The notes under the pieces are model-generated. The model saw nothing but the letters and a program-made list of their open reading frames with translations. It was not told the DNA's origin and did no database searches. Of a stretch of DNA of 64,000 nt, positions 17,234 through 25,805 are shown one piece after another. How positions within the stretch are numbered: the stretch's first letter is position 1; the number at the start of each line of letters is the position of its first letter. Both the position numbers and the translations under genes were made by a program. Source of the DNA: Massilia sp. CF038 (GTDB lineage: Bacteria; Pseudomonadota; Gammaproteobacteria; Burkholderiales; Burkholderiaceae_D); the NCBI RefSeq assembly GCF_900129765.1, contig NZ_FQWU01000002.1, positions 186,001-250,000 on the forward strand. Direction: 5' to 3'.

Positions 17234-18394
17234 TTATTTTTCGGGCAGCAGCATCAAGAGCTTGCCCTTGTCCTCGTCAGTAATCAGGTACAAGCGCCCA
17301 TCCGGTCCCTGTTTGACATCGCGCACGCGCTGGCCAATGGCCAGCCGTTCCTGGCCGGTGACGTTACCGTCCTTGTCGAGCGCAATCCGGCGCACATCCA
17401 TGCTGGCCAGACCACCACTGAACAGGCTGCCCTGCCACTGCGGGAAGTCCTTGCCCGTGTAATAGGCCAGGCCGGACGGGCCAGGTGACGGCACCCAGGC
17501 CACTTTCGGCCCGGTCATGCCAGGCACCACATTCTGCCCAACCGGTTCGGAGGTGCGGTAATCGCGCCCGTAGCTTTGCAGCGGCCAGCCATAGTTCTGG
17601 CCACCTTCGATCAGATTGAGTTCGTCGCCCCCCTTGGGTCCGTGTTCGGTGGCCCAGATGCGGCCAGCGGCATCGCGCGTGATGCCCTGAATATTGCGGT
17701 GACCATAGCTCCAGATTTCCGGCAGCGCGCCGCCCTTGGCCACCAGCGGGTTGCCCGGCGCGGGCTTGCCGCCATCGGTCAGGTGCAGAATCGAGCCCTG
17801 GTGCGTGGCCAGGTTCTGGGCCTGGTCGCGCGCCAGCATGTCGCCCACCTTTTGCGGCGGGTTGCCGCCATCGCCAATGCTCATCAACAGCGTGCCGTCC
17901 TGCATCCACACCAGGCGCGAGCCGAAATGCTGGCCGCCACTTTTATCTTGCTGCACGCGGAACAAGGTTTTGATGCTGTGCAGGCGCTTGCCATCGAACA
18001 CACCCTGGACCAGGGTGCTGCGGTTGGCCTCGGCCGTGCCGGTGGCCATGGTCATGTAGACCCGCACGTCCTTCTTTTTGTCACCCGGGTGGACGCTGAT
18101 GTCGAGCAAGCCGCCCTGCCCGCCGGTAAAGACGGCTGGCAAGCCTTCCATCGGGACCGGATCGAATTTCTTACCGTTGAGTATGTACAGACCGCCCGCC
18201 TTGGTGGTGACCAGCAGGCGGCCGTCGGGCAGCCAGGCCATGCCCCAGGGATGGGACAAGCCTTCGGCCACGGTGACACTGCGCCAGCCTGTGGCAGGCG
18301 GCGGCGCGTCGGAAGGTTGCAGTTGGCTGAAAGCGGGCGCCATGCACATGGCGCCCAGGCACAGGGCCAGGGTGGTTCGCATCATACGGGTCAT
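17234..18394 (-). CDS. PQQ-dependent soluble aldose sugar dehydrogenase family protein
   Basis: A 386-residue exported beta-propeller. The signal peptide (MRTTLALCLGAMCMAPAFS) is followed by six blades. The YliI/Asd-type hallmarks are LSHPWGMAWLPDGRLLVTTK, GGQGGLLDISVHP, the calcium/PQQ-site region HFGSRLVW, EIWSYGHRNIQG and ATEHGPKGGDELN. Family members oxidise aldose sugars in the periplasm with PQQ; PQQ synthesis genes are not in the window. A GGAG ribosome-binding site precedes the ATG at 18394. It appears to be a single-gene unit. Confidence 0.92.
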   Translation of the reverse strand: MTRMMRTTLALCLGAMCMAPAFSQLQPSDAPPPATGWRSVTVAEGLSHPWGMAWLPDGRLLVTTKAGGLYILNGKKFDPVPMEGLPAVFTGGQGGLLDISVHPGDKKKDVRVYMTMATGTAEANRSTLVQGVFDGKRLHSIKTLFRVQQDKSGGQHFGSRLVWMQDGTLLMSIGDGGNPPQKVGDMLARDQAQNLATHQGSILHLTDGGKPAPGNPLVAKGGALPEIWSYGHRNIQGITRDAAGRIWATEHGPKGGDELNLIEGGQNYGWPLQSYGRDYRTSEPVGQNVVPGMTGPKVAWVPSPGPSGLAYYTGKDFPQWQGSLFSGGLASMDVRRIALDKDGNVTGQERLAIGQRVRDVKQGPDGRLYLITDEDKGKLLMLLPEK

Positions 18395-18480
18395 ACCAGT
18401 CTCCGGGAGCGCATCAAGAACCCCGATGCTACCCGAAACTGTACCTGTATGGCGAACGCGCCCGGCCCTGGCCGGCCAGC

Positions 18481-19611
18481 TTAGTGCTGGTAGGCCCCGA
18501 TATCGAAGCCGGTGCTGGTATTGCGCGGGCGGCCCAGGAAGTCGCTGCTCTCGGCCTGGATCGGCGAACCGCGGCCAATGGCAGGCGAGCTCACGGTCAG
18601 GCGCAAGTCCGGTGTCCCGGTTCTGGTGTAGCCGACAAACAGCGGTTCGGACGACACGGTGGCGCTGTGGGTCAGGCCGTTTTTCAGCTGCCAGTTGTAG
18701 GTGCTGTTGCGTGCCACCAGATTGTTGCTGTACACATTGTGGGTACCGGTTCTGCCCTGCTCCGAAATGCCCATGGCATTGTCGTACACAATGTTGCTGC
18801 GCACCTGGATGTAATCGGCCGGTCCGGCGGTGTGATAGAAGTCACCGCCGCCAACAATAATGCCGGTGTGCGAGGCCACCACCGTGTTGTTGGTGATAAT
18901 CACGTTGTTCGCGTCATGCCACAGGTGGATGCCGCCTTCGGCCACACGGTACACCACGTTGTTCTTGACCGTACCGGAGGTGCTGATATAAATGCCTTGC
19001 ACGTAGCGGCAGCCGGCCGGGCCAATATCATTGACCAGGTTGCCGATCACATCGCTGCGCACGCCGTGATAGTAGCTGTCGACCCCAATGGCCGAACCGC
19101 CTGCGCTGGTGCAGCTGACGCCTTTGGCGATGTGGTGCACCCAGTTCGATTTGATCAGGTCGTACGAGCCGCCGTTGTAGATTCCGCTGGTCCATTTGGA
19201 ATTGTTGCCATCAATCTGGAAGCCGATGATGTCGACATAGTTGCCGCGGTTATCCCAGGCCACCTTGATGGTCGAACCGGACACCGGCACGATGCGTGCG
19301 CCCCAGGTGGTGGTGGAGACCCAGCGGATGCGCGCGCTGGCGGTGCCGTTGGCGGTGGTCTTCAGGTTGCCTGCATAGGTCCCCGGCGCCACATACACGG
19401 TGGTACCTGCTACTGCCGAGCGTGCCGCGCGGGCCAGCGTCTTGAACGGCGCCGATGCACTGCCGGCGCTGCTGTCGTTTCCGTTGGGTGACACATACAA
19501 CGCGCTGGCAGCCTGTGCGGCTTGAACGAAGCCAAAGCCGACAAGTAGAGCAACGCTGGAAGCGAGCGTTTTCAGGCGAAGTTGCTTGGCGTGGGCAGCG
19601 AAAATAGTCAT
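18481..19611 (-). CDS. secreted right-handed parallel beta-helix protein
   Basis: A 376-residue exported protein. The signal region ends near GFVQAAQAAS, then ALYVSPNGNDSSAGSASAPF begins the DUF1565-like cap commonly found at the start of pectate-lyase-like beta helices. The remainder has repeated Asn-rich turns (NNVIITNNTVVASHTGIIVG, VRSNIVYDNAMGISEQGR), ending with a chondroitinase-B-like cap (PLFVGYTRTGTPDLRL and FDIGAYQH). It may bind or cleave a polysaccharide; catalytic residues are not evident. The ATG at 19611 is preceded by AAGGA at good spacing; ATG 19632 has none. A possible FNR-type box lies 37 bases upstream. Confidence 0.85.
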   Translation of the reverse strand: MTIFAAHAKQLRLKTLASSVALLVGFGFVQAAQAASALYVSPNGNDSSAGSASAPFKTLARAARSAVAGTTVYVAPGTYAGNLKTTANGTASARIRWVSTTTWGARIVPVSGSTIKVAWDNRGNYVDIIGFQIDGNNSKWTSGIYNGGSYDLIKSNWVHHIAKGVSCTSAGGSAIGVDSYYHGVRSDVIGNLVNDIGPAGCRYVQGIYISTSGTVKNNVVYRVAEGGIHLWHDANNVIITNNTVVASHTGIIVGGGDFYHTAGPADYIQVRSNIVYDNAMGISEQGRTGTHNVYSNNLVARNSTYNWQLKNGLTHSATVSSEPLFVGYTRTGTPDLRLTVSSPAIGRGSPIQAESSDFLGRPRNTSTGFDIGAYQH

Positions 19612-19647
19612 GAGGTTCCTTACCTTTGTCATGTGAATGAGCAAGGT

Positions 19648-19661
19648 TTGACGTAAATCAA
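19648..19661. promoter_or_regulatory. possible FNR/ANR-type binding site
   Basis: TTGACgtaaATCAA matches the TTGAT-N4-ATCAA box at all but one position, and TTGAC variants are known for ANR/DNR. It lies 37 bases upstream of the start of the beta-helix gene. No -10 element is evident at a fixed distance, so the call is tentative. Confidence 0.35.
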
Positions 19662-19803
19662 ATTCTTAGGTTCAATCATTTTCTAAATAAATTTCGCTGC
19701 GGTATCAAACCAGTAAACACTCTTGTTTGCGAGAAATCGAACATTTGCCTGCAACTTGATCGGTCCGCTGCGGTCCTAAGGCTGGACATCACAGGAGCGT
19801 GCA

Positions 19804-20175
19804 ATGAGTGAACACATGCAGGTCAAGGAAACACTGCAGGACGGCGAAACGTATGCGGGAGTAATCTTGGGAAAGGACGGCCAACCCGATCAGCATCTGG
19901 TGCTGCTGGCGGGCGAAGCGCACGAGGTATCGTGGACCGCGGCGCGCGAATGGGCCAGCGGGGTCGGCGGCGACTTGCCCAACCGGCGCGAACTGGCGCT
20001 GCTGTTTGCCAACTGCCGCGAGCAGTTCAGCCGGGCCTGGTACTGGTCGAGCGAGCCGCAGGAACCGCGTGCCCAGCTGGTCTGGGGACAAAACTTCACC
20101 AGCGGCATCCAGACCATGTACGGTCGCCCTTTCCGCGGACATGCGCGCGCGGTGCGCCGGCTTGCAATTGAATAG
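19804..20175 (+). CDS. DUF1566 domain-containing protein
   Basis: A 123-residue soluble protein. The pattern WTAAREWASGVGGDLPNRRE, then YWSSEPQEPRAQ, then QTMYGRPFRGHARAVRRL is characteristic of DUF1566, a C-type-lectin-like or Fgly-related fold of unknown role common in Burkholderiales and their phages. A GGAG ribosome-binding site precedes the ATG. No export signal is present, so it is cytoplasmic. It stands alone. Confidence 0.8.
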   Translation: MSEHMQVKETLQDGETYAGVILGKDGQPDQHLVLLAGEAHEVSWTAAREWASGVGGDLPNRRELALLFANCREQFSRAWYWSSEPQEPRAQLVWGQNFTSGIQTMYGRPFRGHARAVRRLAIE

Positions 20176-20257
20176 TGGAACTATGTGCCCTGCCGTACAG
20201 ATGCGGGGCCCGCCTTCCTTTATTGTTGAGCTTGTCTAATCTCCCGAGGAACTAAAA

Positions 20258-20449
20258 ATGAATATGATAATTAACCTCATCATCTATCTGGTCGTGTTCG
20301 GCCTGATCTGGTGGCTGGTCAGCATGCTGCCCCTGCCGGCGCCTGTTGCGCAAATCGTGCGCGTGCTCTTCATCATCCTGCTGATCCTGATCGTGCTGTC
20401 GGTGTTTGGGATTTTGCCGGGCAACTACCTGCCCCGTCTGAACCTGTAG
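20258..20449 (+). CDS. small Thivi_2564-like membrane protein
   Basis: A 63-residue protein made of two hydrophobic helices (IINLIIYLVVFGLIWWLVSM and IVRVLFIILLILIVLSVFGI) joined by a Pro turn. This matches a family of roughly 60-residue two-helix proteins known as Thivi_2564 family. The ATG follows GAGGAACTAAAA. Function unknown; possibly stress-associated inner-membrane protein. Confidence 0.75.
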   Translation: MNMIINLIIYLVVFGLIWWLVSMLPLPAPVAQIVRVLFIILLILIVLSVFGILPGNYLPRLNL

Positions 20450-20524
20450 CAGGCGAACTGGGCTGGTTTTCGGGGCCTGCCCATGGGCGTATAATCGGCG
20501 TATTTCCACCGCTGATCGACGCTC

Positions 20525-21367
20525 ATGACGCCCCAGATTCAGGCATTTTTCGACCAGACCACTGCCACTGTCACCTACGTGGTGCATGCGGGTGCAGGCA
20601 GCGCCTGCGCCATCATCGATCCGGTGCTCGATTACGATCCCAAGTCCGGCCGCACCTGCAGCCTTGCGGCCGACCAGGTCATCGCCTTCGTGCGCCAGCA
20701 TGGCCTGCAAGTCGAATGGCTGCTTGAAACCCACGCCCATGCCGACCATTTGTCAGGCGCCCCTTTCCTGGCCCAGCAACTGGGCGGCAAGACGGGCATC
20801 GGAGCCGGCATCCGCTCGGTCCAGCGCGCATTTTCTGCCGTGTTTCCCGCGCACGAAGCGCGCTTTGACCATCTGTTTGCCGCCGACGAAGCATTTAGTA
20901 TTGGCAGCATGCAGGCGCGCGCCATGCACGTGCCTGGCCACACGCCGGCCGATATGGCGTTTCAAGTGGGCGACGCGCTGTTTGTTGGCGACACTCTGTT
21001 CATGCCCGACGTGGGCACGGCGCGCTGCGATTTTCCCGGTGGCGATGCCGCTACCTTGTACCGCTCGGTGCGGCGCATCTTGTCGCTGCCGCCGCACACG
21101 CGTTTGTTCATGTGCCACGACTACCCGCCGGCCGGGCGCGCGCCCGCATGGGAAAGCACGGTCGCCGACCAGCGCGCGCACAACATCCATGTGCACGATG
21201 GCGTGAGCGAAGCCGACTTTGTCGCCATGCGCACGGCGCGTGACCAGACCCTGGCCATGCCGACCCTGATCCTGCCTGCCATCCAGGTCAACATCAATGC
21301 CGGCCAGCTGCCGCCGGCCGACACCAATGGCGTGCGTTACCTGAAAATCCCGGTCAACGCCTTTTGA
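20525..21367 (+). CDS. MBL-fold persulfide dioxygenase-like hydrolase (Blh/ETHE1 type)
   Basis: A 280-residue metallo-beta-lactamase-fold enzyme. The metal motif LLETHAHADHLSGAPFLAQQ and the later HVPGHTPAD and FVGDTLFMPDVGTARCDFPG are the signature of ETHE1/Blh persulfide dioxygenases, which oxidise glutathione persulfide to sulfite using one iron. The C-terminal extension (PAIQVNINAGQLPPADTNG) is that of the Blh type, found next to the BigR repressor in other proteobacteria. No BigR-like gene is adjacent here. Cytoplasmic. It converges with the M28 peptidase gene at a 6-base gap. Confidence 0.88.
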   Translation: MTPQIQAFFDQTTATVTYVVHAGAGSACAIIDPVLDYDPKSGRTCSLAADQVIAFVRQHGLQVEWLLETHAHADHLSGAPFLAQQLGGKTGIGAGIRSVQRAFSAVFPAHEARFDHLFAADEAFSIGSMQARAMHVPGHTPADMAFQVGDALFVGDTLFMPDVGTARCDFPGGDAATLYRSVRRILSLPPHTRLFMCHDYPPAGRAPAWESTVADQRAHNIHVHDGVSEADFVAMRTARDQTLAMPTLILPAIQVNINAGQLPPADTNGVRYLKIPVNAF

Positions 21368-21373
21368 ACCGGC

Positions 21374-22801
21374 TTACTGCTTGACGGGCGCATTCCAGCG
21401 GCCCAGCGGGGCGTCCATATTGGCCAGATACCAGGTGTAGCCCGACAGCAGCGCCACATGCCGTTTCAGATTGTCCGGATTGACCTTGTCGAGCGTATCG
21501 GCGGCCGTGTGGTGATAGTTGAAGTAATCCGAGCTGTCGATCAGGGGCGAGAAGCACGGCACCCCAAGCTGCTCCAGTCCGCTCAAGTCGCCCGTGCCAA
21601 GCACGTCGCTGCGCTGCAGCGCCGCCGCCCCCATCGTTTCCAGCGTGGCCTGCAAGGGTGCAAACGATTTGCCCGCCTCGTAAGGGGCACTATGGCGCAT
21701 CCCGAACGGGCGGCCCGATCCGTTATCGGTTTCAATGGCGGCAAAGTGCTTGGGCGCGAGAGTGCGATTGGCTTCCGCATAGGTGCGCGCGCCGCGGGTG
21801 CCGTTTTCCTCGTTGGCCCAGGCAATCACGCGGATCGTGCGGCGCGGTGTGAAATCGAGCTTTTTCAGCGTTTCGACCACGGCCATGGCGCTGACCACGC
21901 CGGCGCCATCGTCATTGGCGCCAGTGCCCAGGTCCCAGGAATCGAGGTGGCCCGAGACGATGACGATTTCATCGGCCTTGTCGGTGCCGGGGAAATCGGC
22001 GATCACGTTGAAACTGTCGGCGTCCGGCAGGGTTTTCGGGGTCAGCGTCAGCTTCATGCTGAGCGGGCCGCGCGCTGCCAGGCGCGCCATGAGCAATGCG
22101 TCTTCCACCGCCACGGCCGCCGCGGGAATGCGGGCGCCATCCTGCAGACCGCTGGAACCGGTGTGCGGCAGCCTGAAATTGGCGCCCCCTGCCGAGCTGA
22201 CCAGCACCGCAGCGGCGCCCAGGTCGGCCGCCATCTTGGTGCCGCCGCCACGGAATTTCACCACCTGGCCATAGGCCTGGCCAGCCAGGCCACGGTCGGC
22301 CATCGACTGGTCGAAGGGCACGTCGAACAGCACGATGCGGCCTTTCACTTCGGCCGCGCGGGCCTGCAATTCTTCCAGACTGCGCACCACGATCAGCGGT
22401 GCGCTCAAGCCGGCTTCCGGCGTGGCGCCCGAGCCGCCCAATGCCGTCAGCACCACTTTCTGCGTCACGCCCGCTGGCCGGCCCTTGTAGTCGACCAGTT
22501 CGGCTGTCTCGGTGCCCCGCACCCAGTGCGGCACTTTGACCGGCTGCAGCGTCACCTTGGCGCCCAGCTTGCGCATGGCGTCCGCCACCTGGTTCACCGC
22601 TGCCGCCTCACCGGCAGAACCGGACAGACGCGGGCCAATCAGATCGGTCATGTCAGCCAGGCGCTGATAGGCCCAGTCGCTGCGCATGGCAGTGTCGCGA
22701 ATTTTGGTCAGGGCGGCGGGATCGTTGCCGGGTGTGGCGGCATGCGCACCAGCGCACACAAGCGAGGCGGCAAGGAGGGTCAATACAGGCGTGCGTGACA
22801 T
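21374..22801 (-). CDS. M28 family zinc aminopeptidase with PA domain
   Basis: A 475-residue exported peptidase. The signal peptide (SRTPVLTLLAASLVCAGAHA) is followed by an N-terminal region, a protease-associated insert around VKGRIVLFDVPFDQSM, and the catalytic domain. Metal ligands are visible in VSGHLDSWDLGTGANDDGAG (His, bridging Asp) and AWANEENGTRG (catalytic Glu and ligand Glu); the last His is in YFNYHHTAADT. It probably removes N-terminal amino acids from peptides in the periplasm or medium. The start ATG at 22801 is preferred because GAAGG lies 9 bases upstream, whereas it abuts the ATG at 22810. Confidence 0.92.
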   Translation of the reverse strand: MSRTPVLTLLAASLVCAGAHAATPGNDPAALTKIRDTAMRSDWAYQRLADMTDLIGPRLSGSAGEAAAVNQVADAMRKLGAKVTLQPVKVPHWVRGTETAELVDYKGRPAGVTQKVVLTALGGSGATPEAGLSAPLIVVRSLEELQARAAEVKGRIVLFDVPFDQSMADRGLAGQAYGQVVKFRGGGTKMAADLGAAAVLVSSAGGANFRLPHTGSSGLQDGARIPAAAVAVEDALLMARLAARGPLSMKLTLTPKTLPDADSFNVIADFPGTDKADEIVIVSGHLDSWDLGTGANDDGAGVVSAMAVVETLKKLDFTPRRTIRVIAWANEENGTRGARTYAEANRTLAPKHFAAIETDNGSGRPFGMRHSAPYEAGKSFAPLQATLETMGAAALQRSDVLGTGDLSGLEQLGVPCFSPLIDSSDYFNYHHTAADTLDKVNPDNLKRHVALLSGYTWYLANMDAPLGRWNAPVKQ

Positions 22802-22866
22802 GCGTTGCATCCTTCAACTATTCATTGGGGAATCAAACAATAACGCATCTTGTCATTCTTTGCACC

Positions 22867-24003
22867 CTAGGCTGCGACCAGCCGCACGCGCGTGATTTCC
22901 GACGGTGCGCCAAAGCGTTTCGGCGGTCCCCAGTAGCCTGTGCCGCGGCTGGTGTAGACCCATAACTGGGCCAGCCGGTTGAGCCCCGCCGTGAACGGCT
23001 GCTGCAGCGGCACGAACAGATTCCAGGGGAAGAACTGGCCGCCATGGGTGTGACCCGACAGTTGCAGATCGAAGCCGGCGGCAGCAGCCGCCGGCGCCGT
23101 GCGCGGCTGGTGCGCCAGCAAAATGCGGGCGCGCACCGTGTCCGGTGCCCCGGCGGCGGCGCGCTGCGGATCGCTGCGGTGCGACTCGTCAAACAGGTGG
23201 GCGGTGAAATCGGTAACGCCGGCAATCATCAGCGACTCGCCACCGCGTTCGCACAGCACGTGTTCGTTCATCAGCACCTTCACGCCCAGGCGCCGCATCT
23301 CGGCGATCCATTCCCTGGCGCCCGAATAGTACTCGTGGTTGCCCGTGACAAAAAACGCGCCGTCGCGCGCCACCAGGCGCGCCAGCGGCTCGGTGTGCAG
23401 CTGCAGGCGCCGCACGCTGCCATCGACCAGGTCGCCCGTGATGGCAATGGCGTCCGGTTGCAGCGCGTTGACTTTGGTGACAATCGCATTCAGGTAGCCG
23501 CGCTTGATGGTGGGCCCCACATGCACATCGGATATCTGCACGATGGAGTAGCCTTGCAGCGCGGCCGGTAAATCCTTGATTGGCACCGTTACTTCCACCA
23601 CGCGCGCCACCCGCCTGGCATTGACCAGGCCGATCAGGGTCACGCCCACTGCCAACAAAGGGACGCCAATGGCACTGCCCTGCACCAGGGCGGGCGTCGC
23701 CGCGTCAAACAGCGACAACATGCCCAGCGCCAGGTCGCGCAGCAGGGTCAAGACAAATAGCGACGAAAACAGCCCCATGGCCAGCAGACCGGCCCAGGCC
23801 AGCTGGTCGGCGCGCTTGAAGCGCCGCGCACGCGAAGCGATCAGGCCGGCCGGCATCAGGACCGTTGACAGGGCCAGCAACAGGCCGGCGCCGACAGCAC
23901 CCGCCAGCGGGACACCCGAGGCGGGAATCAGGCGCCAGCCTATGTAAAAATGCAACAGTACGAGCAGACCCAGAACGGTCACGATCACACGGCGTGGAGG
24001 CAT
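22867..24003 (-). CDS. membrane metallophosphoesterase (YkuE/YaeI-like)
   Basis: A 378-residue protein with about four N-terminal membrane helices (up to residue 140) and a C-terminal calcineurin-like phosphoesterase domain. The five metal motifs are visible: QISDVHVGP, ITGDLVDG, VTGNHEYY, LLAHQP and LSGHTHGGQ. Related proteins such as YaeI hydrolyse UDP-diacylglucosamine-type or phospholipid substrates at the membrane; the exact substrate here is unknown. The start is ATG 24003. It appears to be a single-gene unit behind the M28 peptidase. Confidence 0.9.
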   Translation of the reverse strand: MPPRRVIVTVLGLLVLLHFYIGWRLIPASGVPLAGAVGAGLLLALSTVLMPAGLIASRARRFKRADQLAWAGLLAMGLFSSLFVLTLLRDLALGMLSLFDAATPALVQGSAIGVPLLAVGVTLIGLVNARRVARVVEVTVPIKDLPAALQGYSIVQISDVHVGPTIKRGYLNAIVTKVNALQPDAIAITGDLVDGSVRRLQLHTEPLARLVARDGAFFVTGNHEYYSGAREWIAEMRRLGVKVLMNEHVLCERGGESLMIAGVTDFTAHLFDESHRSDPQRAAAGAPDTVRARILLAHQPRTAPAAAAAGFDLQLSGHTHGGQFFPWNLFVPLQQPFTAGLNRLAQLWVYTSRGTGYWGPPKRFGAPSEITRVRLVAA

Positions 24004-24220
24004 GGAAAATCCTGTTTCAGCGGGTATCGCCTTAAGATGGGGGTGTCAGGCCCATGTGCAAGGGCCATGTTGCGCCAGCCCCGTTAGCTGTTACAGACCA
24101 AGCCGATTTGTAAGATTCTGTATTAACAATCGCTTTTTCATGTGCTCACGCTATAGTTCACTCATGCCCCAGCGCTATGGTGATCATCCCGATCTCGACT
24201 GAGGCCACAAAGGAAACGCC

Positions 24221-24694
24221 ATGTTCAATACCAAATTTGTAGGTGCTGCCCTGATTATCGCCGCGACGGCCGTCACTTCGACGGCATCGGCCAGCGACCG
24301 GGGTGTCAATACCGCAGTGGGCGCCGTGGTCGGCGCGGCCATCGGGTCGAGCACCGGCAGCCGCAACGGCGCGCTGGTGGGTGGTGTCCTTGGCGCGGCA
24401 GTGGGCAATTCGGTCCGTACCGACGGCCGCAGCCGCACCTATGTCGACACCCGCGTCAACTACTATGGCGGCGACGCCCGCTACGAAGACCGTCGCTATG
24501 ACGACGGCTACTACGCCGCCCCTGCACCAGTGTATGTACAGGAGCGCACCTACTACGAGCCGGCACCGGTCTACTACCGTCCTGCCCCACGCTACTACGC
24601 ACCACCTGCCGTGGTGTATGTCGAACCGCGCGGCTACTACCGCGGTCATGGCCACCGTCACGGCCGTGGTCATGGCCGGGGCCATGGCTGGTAA
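24221..24694 (+). CDS. exported glycine-zipper protein with Tyr/Pro-rich tail
   Basis: A 157-residue protein with a signal peptide (MFNTKFVGAALIIAATAVTSTASAS). A glycine-zipper membrane segment follows (TAVGAVVGAAIGSSTGSRNG, ALVGGVLGAAVGNSVRT), then a low-complexity tail rich in Tyr, Pro and finally Gly-His-Arg (HGHRHGRGHGRGHGW). The zipper suggests insertion in the outer membrane; the His-rich end could bind metal. AAAGGA precedes the ATG, and a strong terminator follows. Function unknown. Confidence 0.85.
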   Translation: MFNTKFVGAALIIAATAVTSTASASDRGVNTAVGAVVGAAIGSSTGSRNGALVGGVLGAAVGNSVRTDGRSRTYVDTRVNYYGGDARYEDRRYDDGYYAAPAPVYVQERTYYEPAPVYYRPAPRYYAPPAVVYVEPRGYYRGHGHRHGRGHGRGHGW

Positions 24695-24715
24695 GCAGCA
24701 CCTTGCAGCACACAG

Positions 24716-24744
24716 AAAACCTGGCCTTGCGCCAGGTTTTTTTT
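24716..24744 (+). terminator. rho-independent terminator
   Basis: AAAACCTGGC (24716-24725) and GCCAGGTTTT (24731-24740) form a ten-base-pair stem with a five-base loop and a T run to 24744. It ends the glycine-zipper gene and separates it from the kinase operon to the right. Confidence 0.92.
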
Positions 24745-24815
24745 CGTCCCCGTTTTCCCCCACCCCCGACTAGTTGCGCCTGACGGCAGATGCCGTCGCC
24801 ACGGGGAGACGCAGC

Positions 24816-25805
24816 ATGCTGGGGGACGGCGATATCATCACACTCGGTGCAGGTAACTACCGCCTCGGCACGCGCCTGGCCGCGTCGTCCTACGGCGTGG
24901 TGTGGCAAGCCCGGGGGCCCCAGGGCGCCGAGGTGGCGCTCAAGCTGATCAACGAAGAGCAGATGGGACGCGCCGATCCGGCCCTGCAAGAGCGCTGGAT
25001 CAGCAGCGCCGCCACCGAGATCGATTTCCTGTGCAGCCTGGCGCCCTGGGATGAGCGCCACATTGTGCCGCTGCTTGACCATGGCGTGCACCAGGGCTTG
25101 CCCGTGATGGCGCTCGAATTGATGGGCCCGGACCTGGCCCGCGCGCCCAACGCCGCCGGCTCCTTCCAGCACATGCTGGAATGGGTCGGGCAGATCAACC
25201 AGGCCTTGGCCGCCGTGCACCGCCACGGCTGGCTGTATCTCGACCTGAAACCGGCCAACGTGCTGGTGGGGCGCAGCGGCAGCGACGTCAAGCTGGCCGA
25301 TTTTGGCACCAGCCGCCTGCGCGCCGCGCTGGCGCCAGGCGTGTACTGCGGCACCGCCAGCTGGCAGGCGCCGGAGCAGTTCTTCCCGACCGCGCAACAC
25401 ACGTTTCAGACCGATACGCGCAGCGACTATTTTGCGCTCGGTGCCATGCTCTACTTCCTGGTGACCGGTGGGCGCCAGCTGCGTTTTTGCAGCAGTTGCG
25501 GCGAGGCGTGGCGCGTGCATCTGGCACAGGCGCCAGCGCGCCTGCTGGCCGAGCATGGCGGTCAGATCCCACCCACCTTGCAAGAGGATGAAGCGCAGTT
25601 GTTCGCGCACGCGGCGGGGAGCGCCGCCGCACCCGCCGCGCTGACCCTGCTGCGCGCACTGCTGGCCCAGGCGCCGGCAGCGCGCCCGCGCCACGCGCTC
25701 GACATCAGCCGCATGCTGGCCGCAATTGGCAGTGCAGCCTGCCCCGTTGCATCGAGCGGCGATGGCGCGGCCGAACCCCACTTCTGGCTGCGGAGCGCAG
25801 CATGA
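24816..25805 (+). CDS. Ser/Thr protein kinase (Hanks type, non-RD)
   Basis: A 329-residue cytoplasmic kinase without membrane anchor. The ATP lysine is in VALKLI (K43), the catalytic loop reads GWLYLDLKPANVLVG (D143) and the magnesium loop LADFGTS (D162). The usual HRD Arg is replaced by Leu, so this is a non-RD kinase, probably not controlled by activation-loop phosphorylation. The insert FCSSCGEAWRV may be irrelevant to catalysis. The start ATG 24816 follows GGGGAG; an upstream TTG-initiated frame has no ribosome-binding site. It overlaps the SEDS gene by 4 bases (ATGA). It probably phosphorylates FHA-recognised Thr sites in proteins of this locus. Confidence 0.92.
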   Translation: MLGDGDIITLGAGNYRLGTRLAASSYGVVWQARGPQGAEVALKLINEEQMGRADPALQERWISSAATEIDFLCSLAPWDERHIVPLLDHGVHQGLPVMALELMGPDLARAPNAAGSFQHMLEWVGQINQALAAVHRHGWLYLDLKPANVLVGRSGSDVKLADFGTSRLRAALAPGVYCGTASWQAPEQFFPTAQHTFQTDTRSDYFALGAMLYFLVTGGRQLRFCSSCGEAWRVHLAQAPARLLAEHGGQIPPTLQEDEAQLFAHAAGSAAAPAALTLLRALLAQAPAARPRHALDISRMLAAIGSAACPVASSGDGAAEPHFWLRSAA

